Positions 17,691-26,317 of a stretch of 64,000 nt of DNA are shown one piece after another. The position numbers and the translations under genes are program-made. The stretch is from Candidatus Saccharimonadota bacterium (GTDB lineage Bacteria; Patescibacteriota; Saccharimonadia; Saccharimonadales; Saccharimonadaceae). Every line of letters begins with the position of its first letter. Position 1 is the first letter of the stretch. The notes beneath the pieces were generated by a model. The model had not been told where the DNA came from. It saw nothing but the letters and a program-made list of their open reading frames with translations, and did not search any database. The stretch covers positions 26,579 to 90,578 of the forward strand of contig JAFWNY010000018.1 of NCBI GenBank assembly GCA_017510075.1. The letters run 5' to 3'.

Positions 17691-18419
17691 CTATTGCTGG
17701 CTCATCATCTCATCATAATCAATCCCGTACTGCGCATACTGTACCTTCATATAGGCCGTATCGAGCTCCTGTGCCAATGTCTTTAACGGGTCTTCCTTCG
17801 CTACCGCCATCACCAAGAACCTCAGCGGCTTATTATAACCACCGCATATCTCCATTGATTCTCCATAAGCTAATTCTCCTGGCACCGTAATTCGTCGCAC
17901 ACCGCCTAGTTTCATACCGTCCACACCTTGTACCCACCCTTCAATCATCCCTAGCGAAGCATCCAGCACCTTCGCAAACGCCGTCGGGTTGCTATTGTCG
18001 TCAAACGATGAGTCAAACACTGTCTCGTCCGCACACCATCCCACATAATATGCCAGATAATCCGAGTCCTCAGTCGTTAGTGCCTTTCCCGATCCTTCCT
18101 TCAAGTCCTTCACCTGCACGCCACCTTCATTTGCTGTAGTTTCATTATATGCCTTGATCTCCGACTTATACTGGATGAATTTATCGTAGTCGCCCTTCGT
18201 CTTTTCCTTAAATTCCGCTACCTTTTCCTCATATTCGTCCGCATACTGCTGCGCCTTCTCTTCGCTAATTTGTGATTCCTCACCAGTACTAGCACTCGAG
18301 CTCGATCCCCCCGCCACAATCAAAGCATACCCCGCAATCATCGACCCCAGCATCAATATCGCAATCACCCCAATAAAAATTCGCTGCTTCATACTAGTTT
18401 TTAATTCTTTTTCTTCCAT
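17691..18419 (-). CDS. Membrane-anchored FKBP-type peptidyl-prolyl isomerase
   Basis: 242 aa. An N-terminal membrane helix (about 12-35) and Ser-rich linker are followed by a charged helical region and an FKBP domain (about 100-212) containing YYVGWCADETVFDSSF and IEGWVQGVDGMKLGGVRRI with PGELAYGE. It would assist folding of exported proteins outside the membrane. GGAG precedes the ATG and a TATAAT box lies about 25 nt upstream, just after the rplO terminator. Confidence 0.87.
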   Translation of the reverse strand: MEEKELKTSMKQRIFIGVIAILMLGSMIAGYALIVAGGSSSSASTGEESQISEEKAQQYADEYEEKVAEFKEKTKGDYDKFIQYKSEIKAYNETTANEGGVQVKDLKEGSGKALTTEDSDYLAYYVGWCADETVFDSSFDDNSNPTAFAKVLDASLGMIEGWVQGVDGMKLGGVRRITVPGELAYGESMEICGGYNKPLRFLVMAVAKEDPLKTLAQELDTAYMKVQYAQYGIDYDEMMSQQ

Positions 18420-18449
18420 AATAACTCCTATTTCACCCTATTATAACAC

Positions 18450-18479
18450 AAAAATAACCCCCTCAGGGGGTTATTTTTG
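18450..18479. terminator. Bidirectional terminator after rplO
   Basis: Stem ATAACCCCCT/AGGGGGTTAT with flanking A and T runs, immediately after the rplO stop. It marks the end of the ribosomal operon, so secY and adk are not continued here. Confidence 0.92.
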
Positions 18480-18944
18480 TTATTCTGCCTTTTTCTCAGG
18501 TCTTTTTAAGAGCGCAACCTGTTTGAACGAGCCACCAGCCTTCTTAATCGCTTCCACGGCAGTTTTTGATGCAAACTGCGTTTCGAGATCGATTTTTGCT
18601 GTCAACTCACCGCGCGTAATTACCTTCACCTTCACAAACGGCGAAGAAATTAACGCAGCTTCAGCCAACTTATAATTGTCAACCTTGCCAGACAATTCAT
18701 TCAAACGATCAGTATATACCACCTCAGCCTTCGGATGGAACGACTTAAAGCCCTTTAGTTTCGGCACCGCCTGCATAATCGCACGCTGGCCGCCCATGAA
18801 GCCTGCCGGCATCTTGCGATGACCGGTACGAGCCTTCTGGCCTTTAGTACCACGGCCGGCAGTCTTACCCTGCCCCGCCGCAGTACCACGACCCTTGCGA
18901 CTCGGGCGAGTATTCTTCTCTACAGTCAAATCATTGTATTTCAT
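18480..18944 (-). CDS. rplO: 50S ribosomal protein L15 (uL15)
   Basis: 154 aa (E. coli 144). The basic, glycine-rich N-terminus (RPSRKGRGTAAGQGKTAGRG) and GFMGGQ segment are characteristic. It overlaps rpsE by one base as TAATG. In most bacteria rpmD (uL30) sits between these two genes; here there is no room for it, in line with its absence in Patescibacteria. Confidence 0.97.
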   Translation of the reverse strand: MKYNDLTVEKNTRPSRKGRGTAAGQGKTAGRGTKGQKARTGHRKMPAGFMGGQRAIMQAVPKLKGFKSFHPKAEVVYTDRLNELSGKVDNYKLAEAALISSPFVKVKVITRGELTAKIDLETQFASKTAVEAIKKAGGSFKQVALLKRPEKKAE

Positions 18945-19714
18945 TACTTAGTCTCCTTTTTAGCGGTGGACTTTTTCGCCGTAGTCTTCTTAGTGGCTGG
19001 TTTCTTCTCAGCAGCAGCCTCAGCAGTCTTAGCCGTAGCCTTCTTCGCAGCCGGCTTCTCCGCCTTAGTTTCAGCCTTTTTAACCTTCACTCCAGCCTTC
19101 TCCGCCTTCGTACCAACCCACTCGCTCCTCGGCACCTGCGCCTTCAAGCCCTCAATCACCGCGTAGGCAATGTTGACTTTATTGGTCGAACCAAGCGACT
19201 TCGAAATCAAATTCTTCACGCCAGTCAGACCCATAATCGATCGCACTGTACCACCAGCGATAATACCAGTACCAGGTGCCGCTGGCTTCATCAGTACATC
19301 TGCACCAGTCACCTTAGTTCGGCTCTCATGACAAATCGTCTCACCATTCATGTTAAAGGTGATCATCGACTTCTTCGCCTTACGTGAGGCCTTGCTTACC
19401 GCCGTCGTCACGTCGTTACCCTTAGCTACGCCGATACCAACTCTGTTCTTATGATCACCAATCGCCACCAATGCCTTAAATCGCATCCTACGACCACCGG
19501 CCACCGTACGCGACACGCGGTCTACCGCAATCGTAATCTCGTCAAATTCCTTCGGCCCCGCATCTGCACGCACGCGGTCACGACGATTCCGACGATCCAT
19601 CCGCTTACCCGAAATATCCCGAGTCTGGCGCGTCGCCGCCGTCTTGTCGTCCATCTTCAGCGTACCAGATTTATTAATTACTCTTGGGGCTTTCTTCTCA
19701 GTATTGTCAGCCAT
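18944..19714 (-). CDS. rpsE: 30S ribosomal protein S5 (uS5) with C-terminal extension
   Basis: 256 aa against about 167 in E. coli. The S5 core is clear (EFDEITIAVDRVSRTVAGGRR and GVGVAKGND-like region). The last ~75 residues are an Ala/Lys-rich, alanine-lysine repeat tail (KKATAKTAEAAAEKKPATKK), probably disordered and RNA-binding. The ATG follows a GGAG site two nt after rplR. Confidence 0.96.
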   Translation of the reverse strand: MADNTEKKAPRVINKSGTLKMDDKTAATRQTRDISGKRMDRRNRRDRVRADAGPKEFDEITIAVDRVSRTVAGGRRMRFKALVAIGDHKNRVGIGVAKGNDVTTAVSKASRKAKKSMITFNMNGETICHESRTKVTGADVLMKPAAPGTGIIAGGTVRSIMGLTGVKNLISKSLGSTNKVNIAYAVIEGLKAQVPRSEWVGTKAEKAGVKVKKAETKAEKPAAKKATAKTAEAAAEKKPATKKTTAKKSTAKKETK

Positions 19715-19716
19715 AA

Positions 19717-20046
19717 TTAAAACTCCAATCCTTCTTTGCGAGCCGCATCAGCTAATGCCGACATCCGCCCCGCATATAATTTAGCACCACGGTCAAATAC
19801 AACCTTCGAAATCTTCGCGGCTTTTGCCTTTTTCGCAATCTCCGTACCGATTTCTGCTGCTTTTTCCGACTTCGACCCAGTTAGTTTACCACCAACCGTC
19901 GTCACATAGCATAACGTGGTTTTCTTGTCATCATCGATAATCTGCGCTATAATGTGCTGGTTCGAAAAATGCACTGTAAGCCGCGGCCGTTCCGCCGTCC
20001 CGTGAATCTTCGCGCGCGTGCGCTTTGCTCTAAATTCGCTTTTCAT
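19717..20046 (-). CDS. rplR: 50S ribosomal protein L18 (uL18)
   Basis: 109 aa. Contains RPRLTVHFSNQHIIAQIIDD and the C-terminal DRGAKLYAGRMSALADAAR, typical of the 5S rRNA-binding L18. Its ATG overlaps the rplF stop by one base. Confidence 0.96.
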   Translation of the reverse strand: MKSEFRAKRTRAKIHGTAERPRLTVHFSNQHIIAQIIDDDKKTTLCYVTTVGGKLTGSKSEKAAEIGTEIAKKAKAAKISKVVFDRGAKLYAGRMSALADAARKEGLEF

Positions 20047-20582
20047 TACTTCTTACCTGCCTTTCCAGCCTTGCGGATAATCACCTCGTCCACGTACTTG
20101 ATGCCTTTACCCTTGTAAGGCTCCGGCTTCTTCAAAGCGCGAATCTCCGCGGCCACCTGACCAACTTTCTGCTTATCGATGCCCGAAACGGTGATTTCCA
20201 TTTTATTGGTGGCGAGCTGTACGCCCTCTGGCGCCTTGTATTTCACTGGATGTGAAAACCCAAGTGCCATTTCGATTTCCTGTCCACCACCTGATAGACG
20301 AAAACCTACACCATTAATTTCTAGTTTTTTCTCGTAGCCTTTAGTCACGCCCTGCACGGCATTATTAAGTAATGCCCTTTGCAAACCGTGCCAAGCTCGA
20401 GATTTTGGCTCGTCATCCTCGCGAGTGACCGTAGCCTGAGTGCCTTCGACCGTAACCTTAGTCTTCGGCTGAACCGGAACGATGAGCTGACCCTTCGGCC
20501 CAGCGACAGTAATCTCACTCTCGCCGACCGTAATTGTCACTCCCGCCGGAATCTCGATGGGTTGTTTTCCGATACGACTCAT
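20046..20582 (-). CDS. rplF: 50S ribosomal protein L6 (uL6)
   Basis: 178 aa, normal length. MSRIGKQPIEIPAGVTI at the start and KPEPYKGKGIKY near the end are the L6 signatures. It is first in a separate four-gene operon (rplF-rplR-rpsE-rplO) with its own promoter, instead of following rpsH directly. Confidence 0.97.
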   Translation of the reverse strand: MSRIGKQPIEIPAGVTITVGESEITVAGPKGQLIVPVQPKTKVTVEGTQATVTREDDEPKSRAWHGLQRALLNNAVQGVTKGYEKKLEINGVGFRLSGGGQEIEMALGFSHPVKYKAPEGVQLATNKMEITVSGIDKQKVGQVAAEIRALKKPEPYKGKGIKYVDEVIIRKAGKAGKK

Positions 20583-20612
20583 ATCTTTTCCTTTTAGTTA
20601 ATATTACCCCTA

Positions 20613-20641
20613 ATTATACCACACTTCACCCCTATATGCAA
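20613..20641 (-). promoter_or_regulatory. Promoter of the rplF-rplR-rpsE-rplO operon
   Basis: Minus strand TTGCAT (20641-20636), 17-bp spacer ending TGTGG, TATAAT (20618-20613), about 30 nt before rplF. Confidence 0.88.
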
Positions 20642-20644
20642 GCA

Positions 20645-20668
20645 AAATCCCCCATTTCTGGAGGATTT
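20645..20668 (-). terminator. Hairpin between two rplF promoters
   Basis: AAATCC...GGATTT stem with one internal mismatch and a short T4 run on the minus strand. It lies between the upstream promoter (20687-20715) and the rplF-proximal promoter, so it could end the surface gene or attenuate the upstream promoter. Confidence 0.5.
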
Positions 20669-20686
20669 CACTTATACTATAAGTCC

Positions 20687-20715
20687 ATTATAGCACACTT
20701 TCTTGTTTTTGTCAA
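20687..20715 (-). promoter_or_regulatory. Second, consensus promoter upstream of rplF
   Basis: Minus strand TTGACA (20715-20710), 17-bp spacer, TGTGCTATAAT (-10 at 20692-20687). It sits just past the surface gene stop; the first RNA segment folds as ACTTAT-AGT-ATAAGT. Confidence 0.85.
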
Positions 20716-20726
20716 GATTACCCCTG

Positions 20727-22643
20727 TTACTTACGCTTTGCCACCACCGCTGCACCGGCCAATGCTACCGTCGCCATAGCTACCGCTCCAGCCACAGCCA
20801 TATTAGAGCTTGCCGAAGCACCTTCGCTTGTTGCAGCACCAGTATTTGGCGAAGTCACGGAAGTGGTTACTGTTACCACCGGAGCCAAAGTGTCAACATA
20901 ACCAACACCGTAAGCCGAGAACTTGTCAGCGCGAACGTAAATCACGCCGTCTTTGATATAGAAATCTTCGCCTTCCACAAGCTCCTCAACCTCGCCGTTG
21001 TGATAACGGACTACGTAATAGGTACGTACATAGCCATCTGCAGGAGTACCAGTGGTATCATAAGGCACTGCTACAATGATCTTATCATCCAATTGGTGCA
21101 ACTGGCCAGACCACACCAGCTCGTCCTCATACATCGCCTCTGCCCAAGCTGTAATGTCATAATACTTTACGTTCGTAGCACCGAGTTCTGCCATTTTAGC
21201 TACCAATGCTTCATCTACATCCGCCTCATCAAGCTCTTCTACGCTAGCCCCAGTAGTCATCTCGCAGCCATAATACACGCATTCAAGGAACATATTAATA
21301 GCCGACTCTTCATATTCTTCTTCATCAATTACAGCGTCAGCATCATAAGTCTCACCAAAGACCTCTTCGGCTTTCTTCAAAAACTCTTCCCATGTTTCTT
21401 CGGTATCTGCAGCCAAATATTCATCAAGAAGGTTCTTTAAGGTATCCGCAGTAGCGGCATAATCCTCATCTGGATATTCGCCGTCAATTGCATTAATATC
21501 ATAAATCACGACAAACGCATATTTCAATTTACTAATAAGACCGCCATCAAATACATGTAAAAACTCGATAGGGTGGATGCCTAACTCCATCTCAGTTGTA
21601 TCAATCGTAACTGCACCATCAACCACTTCAATTGGCTCACCTGCACGCAGGTCAAACGCAAAATCCACGTCGAAGGCACTCTCGCTGTTGATAGTGGCTG
21701 TTTCACCTCGAGCTATTGCAATACTTTCTTGAGTCATATTTACCACAAAGAAAGTAGTGCTCAAAGTTTCAGTCGGATATGATGTGTTCACGACTTCAAT
21801 AGAATATACACCTTCACTAGATGTGTCGATCGCGATAGCTTCAAAACCATCAGCCTCATCAACCACCTCACCATCTATTGAAACGGTAGTATGAATCTTA
21901 CCGAAAGTATCATCACTAATCGAATATTCTACGGTATCGCCTGGAGCATAGAATAAACCATCAGGAAATGTCACATCCAAATTATAAACTGCTACCGTCA
22001 CAGTTCTCCAATCACGATATTGCGAACCCGGGTTATACCCTCTCCGTCTAATATTTACAGTGTACTCGCCAGCCTTACTAGCAGTCACCCTAATACCACT
22101 ATTGGTTGTTTCACAGGTCAAACCACTGTCTTCTGCTACGCTACAATTATACCTATATCGGAAACTATCCCACCCATCGACATTGAAATTCTTCGAGCCA
22201 TCGGTAAGCTCCATTTCGTAAGTTGGGTCTTCGATAGTCGGCTCTGCTGCCAAAAGCGAAACCGCCCCGTCATTAACCAAGGCCACATTATCATTGACGC
22301 CTCGTAGATTCACTGCAGTAGTCCCAGCTACTGGCTGGCTAGACTCATTCTCCACTGTAGCCGGCTCAGCTACTTCCTCACCCTCGGCCCCACCTGCCAC
22401 TTCGTCATCATTGGCTTCGTTGCCATTCACTTCATTATTATTCGCTTCACCTTCGACCTCTCCACCTTCACTGGTCTCCTCCCCACTAGCCTCATCCCCA
22501 CTCTCGGCGCCAGCAGTGCCAGCAACTTCTGCCGCATCCCCGTCGCCAGTCGGTTCTTCAGCAAACGTCGCAGCCGCATTAGTAATACTTACACCCACCA
22601 GCATCAGTGCAAATAATGCACAAAGAAATCTTTTAAGTCTCAT
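20727..22643 (-). CDS. Sortase-type surface protein inserted in the ribosomal cluster
   Basis: 638 aa from 22643. Signal peptide (MRLKRFLCALFALMLVGVSI), then an acidic Ala/Glu/Gly/Asn-rich low-complexity stretch (about 30-110), bacterial Ig-like beta domains, a Glu/Asp/Tyr-rich helical part, and a C-terminal sorting signal: SPNTG, a hydrophobic Ala/Val segment and the tail AKRK. SPNTG would be an LPXTG variant. GAGGAG precedes the ATG; a TTGCGT-N17-TATGAT promoter lies upstream. The location between rpsH and rplF, normally uninterrupted, is unusual. Likely an adhesin or coat protein; partner unknown. Confidence 0.8.
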   Translation of the reverse strand: MRLKRFLCALFALMLVGVSITNAAATFAEEPTGDGDAAEVAGTAGAESGDEASGEETSEGGEVEGEANNNEVNGNEANDDEVAGGAEGEEVAEPATVENESSQPVAGTTAVNLRGVNDNVALVNDGAVSLLAAEPTIEDPTYEMELTDGSKNFNVDGWDSFRYRYNCSVAEDSGLTCETTNSGIRVTASKAGEYTVNIRRRGYNPGSQYRDWRTVTVAVYNLDVTFPDGLFYAPGDTVEYSISDDTFGKIHTTVSIDGEVVDEADGFEAIAIDTSSEGVYSIEVVNTSYPTETLSTTFFVVNMTQESIAIARGETATINSESAFDVDFAFDLRAGEPIEVVDGAVTIDTTEMELGIHPIEFLHVFDGGLISKLKYAFVVIYDINAIDGEYPDEDYAATADTLKNLLDEYLAADTEETWEEFLKKAEEVFGETYDADAVIDEEEYEESAINMFLECVYYGCEMTTGASVEELDEADVDEALVAKMAELGATNVKYYDITAWAEAMYEDELVWSGQLHQLDDKIIVAVPYDTTGTPADGYVRTYYVVRYHNGEVEELVEGEDFYIKDGVIYVRADKFSAYGVGYVDTLAPVVTVTTSVTSPNTGAATSEGASASSNMAVAGAVAMATVALAGAAVVAKRK

Positions 22644-22673
22644 TGACTCCTCTCCTCTATTAATTATGTTTCC

Positions 22674-22702
22674 ATCATACCGCATCTTAATTCCAAACGC
22701 AA
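22674..22702 (-). promoter_or_regulatory. Promoter of the inserted surface protein gene
   Basis: Minus strand TTGCGT (22702-22697), 17-bp spacer, TATGAT (22679-22674), about 30 nt before the ATG. Confidence 0.65.
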
Positions 22703-22768
22703 GCATAAGCTTAAAACAAACTTAAAAAATCCCAAAATCCTTCAAAACCCAGTCCCGACCCCTAAAAA

Positions 22769-22825
22769 CATCCCAAAAAACATCCCAAAAAACATCCCAA
22801 AAGCATCCCAAAAGCATCCCAACCC
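22769..22825. repeat. Five tandem CATCCCAAAA(AA) units
   Basis: CATCCC starts at 22769, 22781, 22793, 22804 and 22815 (period 12 then 11). On the minus strand this reads as repeated TTTTGGGATG with a G7 tract next to it. It lies in the ~200-bp gap between the rpsH terminator and the surface gene promoter; no gene is seen there. Confidence 0.85.
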
Positions 22826-22847
22826 CCCCAAAAAAAACCATTTTTCA

Positions 22848-22879
22848 CAAAAAACTCACCCCTGTCAAACAGAGGTGAG
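22848..22879 (-). terminator. Terminator of the rplC-rpsH operon
   Basis: Minus strand hairpin CTCACCTCTGT/ACAGGGGTGAG (arms 22879-22869 and 22865-22855) followed by T6. It shows that transcription of the first ribosomal operon ends after rpsH. Confidence 0.88.
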
Positions 22880-22901
22880 CCACCATATATTATATATATG
22901 T

Positions 22902-23303
22902 TTACCAAACTTTCACTAAGATTTCGCCGCCCAAGCGATTTTTCTTCGCTTCACGACCCGTCATCAAGCCTTTAGACGTTGAAACGATGATCATTCCACG
23001 TCCAGACTTAATCGTTGGCAAATCCTCCGCCGCGGAATACACCCGCCGTCCCGGCTTTGAAACTTTAGTAATCTCGTTAATCTTGGCAATCGTGCCCGGC
23101 TCGTTAATTACTACGTGGAGCATCCCTCGCGGCTCCCCCTCCACCACTTCATAAGACGACACATAGCCATTCTTTGCCAGTACCTCGACCACCCCCACCT
23201 TCAATTTCGAAGTAGGAACGAGGATTTCATTTTTGCCGACCAATACCGCATTACGAATACGTGTCAAGAGGTCTGCAATTTGATCAGTAGATTGTAATGA
23301 CAT
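22902..23303 (-). CDS. rpsH: 30S ribosomal protein S8 (uS8)
   Basis: 133 aa from 23303, chosen because AAAGGAG precedes it. Begins MSLQSTDQIADLLTRIRNAV and ends GLMTGREAKKNRLGGEILVKVW, both diagnostic of S8. Last gene of the upstream ribosomal operon. Confidence 0.97.
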   Translation of the reverse strand: MSLQSTDQIADLLTRIRNAVLVGKNEILVPTSKLKVGVVEVLAKNGYVSSYEVVEGEPRGMLHVVINEPGTIAKINEITKVSKPGRRVYSAAEDLPTIKSGRGMIIVSTSKGLMTGREAKKNRLGGEILVKVW

Positions 23304-23317
23304 ATTTCTCCTTTCTC

Positions 23318-23587
23318 CTACCAACTACTCTTAGTTACACCCGGAATTTCGCCCTTACTTGCCTTCTCCCGGAAATTAATACGACTTAGACCAAACCGGC
23401 GCATATACCCCCGCGGTCGCCCATCGAGCATATCGCGGTTCTTGAGCCGTGTCGGCGAAGCGTTACGTGGAAGCTTCTGCAAGCCCTCCAAATCGCCTGC
23501 CGCCTTCAGCTCAGCCCGTTTAGCTTTATATTTATCGTACATTTTCTGCCGCTTGGCGTCGCGCAGTACTGCAGATTTCTTCGCCAT
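23318..23587 (-). CDS. rpsN: 30S ribosomal protein S14 (uS14)
   Basis: 89 aa from 23587. The start is one nt after the rplE stop, with AAAGGAGGCG upstream. This is the zinc-free type: [23 protein letters not shown] and [12 protein letters not shown], without the CxxC pairs of short S14. Confidence 0.95.
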   Translation of the reverse strand: MAKKSAVLRDAKRQKMYDKYKAKRAELKAAGDLEGLQKLPRNASPTRLKNRDMLDGRPRGYMRRFGLSRINFREKASKGEIPGVTKSSW

Positions 23588-23588
23588 A

Positions 23589-24218
23589 CTACTTCGCCTC
23601 CTTTTCAAACGGCATCCCAAAGAGTTCTAGCAATTTATAGCTTCCTTCCTTCGAACCATTTTTAATAATAAACGTCACTTCAAGCCCGTGCAAAACCGCC
23701 GCATCCTCAAAGGTAATCTCTGGGAACACCGTCTGCTCCTTCAGGCCCAAGTTGTAATTCCCCTGCACGTCAAACGCATTTCTCGACACGCCGTGAAAAT
23801 CGCGCACGTGTGGCAAAGCGATATTGATCAACCGATCTACAAATTCGTACATCTTGGCACCTCGCAAAGTCGTGAGGTAGCCAACCGGTGCACCCATCCC
23901 TTTCCGAATCTTAAAGGTCGCAATCGATTTTTTCGCCAGCCTCGAAGTTGGCGCCTGACCCGTAATCTTGGCCAGTGTCAGCTCCACCGTCTCGGTAAAC
24001 CGCTTGTCTTCGCGCTTCTTCCCCACACCAGAAGAAACGACCACTTTCTTGAGCTCCGGCACCTGATTGATATTCTCGAGGCCCAGCTCTTTTTGTAATT
24101 TCGCCTTTAGCTCGTTGTTGTAGAGAGCCTTGAGGCGTGGTTGTGCTTTAGCCGCAGCCTTAGCTGTCTTTGCAGCCGGCTTCACCGCAGCCTTAGCAGC
24201 CGTTTTCTTTTCCGCCAT
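23589..24218 (-). CDS. rplE: 50S ribosomal protein L5 (uL5)
   Basis: 209 aa (E. coli 179). An Ala/Lys-rich extension of about 27 residues precedes the L5 core ([22 protein letters not shown] ... [13 protein letters not shown]). It organises 5S rRNA in the central protuberance. TAATG overlap with rplX. Confidence 0.96.
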   Translation of the reverse strand: MAEKKTAAKAAVKPAAKTAKAAAKAQPRLKALYNNELKAKLQKELGLENINQVPELKKVVVSSGVGKKREDKRFTETVELTLAKITGQAPTSRLAKKSIATFKIRKGMGAPVGYLTTLRGAKMYEFVDRLINIALPHVRDFHGVSRNAFDVQGNYNLGLKEQTVFPEITFEDAAVLHGLEVTFIIKNGSKEGSYKLLELFGMPFEKEAK

Positions 24219-24505
24219 TACTTAGCTCCTTTCTTTGACTTAGCTTTTTTGTCGGTCTTGCCAGCAGCCTTAAACTCCGCCGCCTCGACCAACTTCAAAT
24301 TCGACATATCGATCCCTACGTGGATAGTTTTCTTACCGCCCGCTGGATTATAATAAGTCTTTTTCATGTGCCGCTCGACCATGCCGATCCCCTCTAGGCA
24401 AGCTTTGCCAGCCTTCCGGTCGATTCGTACGATCTTCGCTTCTACGCCTTTATTCGCACCGCTGATAATCTTCACCTTATCATTTATCTTCAAACTCTTA
24501 CTCAT
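24218..24505 (-). CDS. rplX: 50S ribosomal protein L24 (uL24)
   Basis: 95 aa. KOW motif KINDKVKIISGANKGVEAKIVRID near the N-terminus; Lys-rich C-terminus. Starts in a GGAGGTATTG context two nt after rplN. Confidence 0.94.
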   Translation of the reverse strand: MSKSLKINDKVKIISGANKGVEAKIVRIDRKAGKACLEGIGMVERHMKKTYYNPAGGKKTIHVGIDMSNLKLVEAAEFKAAGKTDKKAKSKKGAK

Positions 24506-24506
24506 C

Positions 24507-24875
24507 TTACAATACCTCCGGTGCTAAACTAATAATCTTGCTAAATCCGAGGTCACGCAGCTCCCTAGGAATCGGGCCAAACACACGTGTACCCTTCGGT
24601 GTCTTGTCATCATTTACGAGCACTGCCGCATTCTCATCGAACCGAATGGTCGAACCATCTGGCCGGCGAATCGGCGCCACCGTCCGCACGATTACCGCAC
24701 GTACGACCGCTTTCTTCTTCACGTTGCCCGTCGGCGAAGCTTCCTTCACCGAGCAGGTCACAATGTCACCTACCCGTGCATACCTCGCCCGCGTCCCACC
24801 AAGTACCCGAATCACCCCAAGCTCTTTCGCACCTGAGTTATCGGCTACCTTTAATCTAGTTTCTTGCTGTATCAT
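24507..24875 (-). CDS. rplN: 50S ribosomal protein L14 (uL14)
   Basis: 122 aa, normal length. [20 protein letters not shown] and the C-terminal [22 protein letters not shown] are typical. One-base TAATG overlap with rpsQ. Confidence 0.97.
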   Translation of the reverse strand: MIQQETRLKVADNSGAKELGVIRVLGGTRARYARVGDIVTCSVKEASPTGNVKKKAVVRAVIVRTVAPIRRPDGSTIRFDENAAVLVNDDKTPKGTRVFGPIPRELRDLGFSKIISLAPEVL

Positions 24876-25267
24876 TATTTGTCCTCCCCTTCCGCGGCCG
24901 TCTCGGCTTCAGCCTCGGCCACCTCAGTAGCTTCAGCAGTAGCCTTCTCGGCCTTCGCGATTTCATCCGCGCCAACTTTCTTCTCATGCACGACTTCCGT
25001 CACGCCTTCTTTCAGCTCCACGGTACCACGCGACTTCTCAATTACCTTCACCAAAGTATAAGCCTTGGTCTTAGAAATCGGACGTGTCATCGCAATCTCC
25101 ACACGATCCCCCACGTGAGCTTCATTTTTCTCATCATGTGCCGTGTATTTGCGAGTCTTGGTGTACTGCTTACGGTACAGCGGATGAGTTTCCCGTGACA
25201 CGATCGAGACGGTAATGGTCTTATCGCGCTTGTCGGAAGTTACGACCCCAATCAAAGTGTGTGCCAT
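24875..25267 (-). CDS. rpsQ: 30S ribosomal protein S17 (uS17) with acidic tail
   Basis: 130 aa against about 84 in E. coli. The S17 OB-fold ([19 protein letters not shown] ... [19 protein letters not shown]) is followed by ~45 residues rich in Glu and Ala. It follows rplP by one nt, so rpmC (uL29), usually between them, is absent. Confidence 0.95.
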   Translation of the reverse strand: MAHTLIGVVTSDKRDKTITVSIVSRETHPLYRKQYTKTRKYTAHDEKNEAHVGDRVEIAMTRPISKTKAYTLVKVIEKSRGTVELKEGVTEVVHEKKVGADEIAKAEKATAEATEVAEAEAETAAEGEDK

Positions 25268-25268
25268 C

Positions 25269-25688
25269 TTAAAACTCCTCTTTCTTAATTATTTTACATT
25301 TCACCGGCAATTTGTGTGAAGCGAGTCTCAGGGCTTCACGCGCCTGCTCCTCGGTCACATCGGCGATTTCAAACATCACCGTACCAGCCTTCACCTTCGC
25401 TACGTAAAACTGCGGCTCACCCTTCCCCGAACCCATTTTTACGTCTAGAGGTTTCTTCGTCACTGGCGTATGTGGGAAAATCCGAATCCAAATCTTACCA
25501 CCACGTTTAATATAACGCGTAATCGCCTGGCGAGCCGCCTCAATCTGGCGCGAGTTAATCCGCTCGTTATCAAGCGACATCAACCCAAACTCACCAAACG
25601 CTACCGTATTGCAACGTGTTGCCACGCCTTCGTTCTTGCCTTTGCGCACCTTGCGGTGTGCGGTTTTTCTTGGAAGTAAAATAGCCAT
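25269..25688 (-). CDS. rplP: 50S ribosomal protein L16 (uL16)
   Basis: 139 aa. Starts [19 protein letters not shown] and includes [20 protein letters not shown], the L16 signatures. Next gene downstream is rpsQ without an intervening rpmC. Confidence 0.97.
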   Translation of the reverse strand: MAILLPRKTAHRKVRKGKNEGVATRCNTVAFGEFGLMSLDNERINSRQIEAARQAITRYIKRGGKIWIRIFPHTPVTKKPLDVKMGSGKGEPQFYVAKVKAGTVMFEIADVTEEQAREALRLASHKLPVKCKIIKKEEF

Positions 25689-25689
25689 T

Positions 25690-26316
25690 TTATTTCTCCC
25701 CCTTATAAATCCAGACCTTTACCCCTACGATACCGGCAATCGTCGGTGCGTGATGACAATAAAAGTCAATATCCGCGCGCAACGTATGTAGCGGCACCGA
25801 CCCCTCAATAAACTTCTCACGACGCGACATCTCAGCGCCATTCAGACGCCCAGACACTTCGATACGTACGCCCTTCGCGCCCGCGTTCATCGTCGACTGC
25901 AAAGCCATCTTGACGGCTCGGCGGAAGTTCATCCGCTTCCCAAGCTGGAAACCAATGTTCTCTGCGACCAATTTCGCATTGAGCTCCGGTTTCTTCACTT
26001 CCTCGACGTTGATCCGAATCGGACCCTCGACGATTTTCTCGAGCTGTTTCTTCAGCTCATTGATCCCCGCGCCCTGCTTACCAATTACGGCACCAGCCTT
26101 CGCTGTCAAAATCGTAATCGTAGTAAGATTGGCGGAGCGTTCTATATTAATTCGCGCAATCGTCGGACGAGCCTTAAATCGCTCCTCGATCGTCTTGCGA
26201 ATTTTGTCGTCTTCCACGAGCCAGCGCCGGAAATCGCTCTTGCGGGTAAACCACTTCGAGGACCAGTCCTTGCTGATCTGGAGACGGTAAGAGATGGGAT
26301 TAACCTTCTGACCCAT
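25690..26316 (-). CDS. rpsC: 30S ribosomal protein S3 (uS3)
   Basis: 208 aa (E. coli 233). MGQKVNPISYRLQISKDWSSK, KH domain GAVIGKQGAGINELKKQLE and C-terminal MSRREKFIEGSVPLHTLRAD are visible. The acidic C-terminal tail of longer S3 proteins is missing. Confidence 0.97.
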   Translation of the reverse strand: MGQKVNPISYRLQISKDWSSKWFTRKSDFRRWLVEDDKIRKTIEERFKARPTIARINIERSANLTTITILTAKAGAVIGKQGAGINELKKQLEKIVEGPIRINVEEVKKPELNAKLVAENIGFQLGKRMNFRRAVKMALQSTMNAGAKGVRIEVSGRLNGAEMSRREKFIEGSVPLHTLRADIDFYCHHAPTIAGIVGVKVWIYKGEK

Positions 26317-26317
26317 A

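Noticed and set aside
20703..21440. 245-codon plus-strand frame opposite the surface protein
   Set aside because: Cys/His/Ser-rich nonsense composition and no start signals; antisense to a clear signal-peptide protein.
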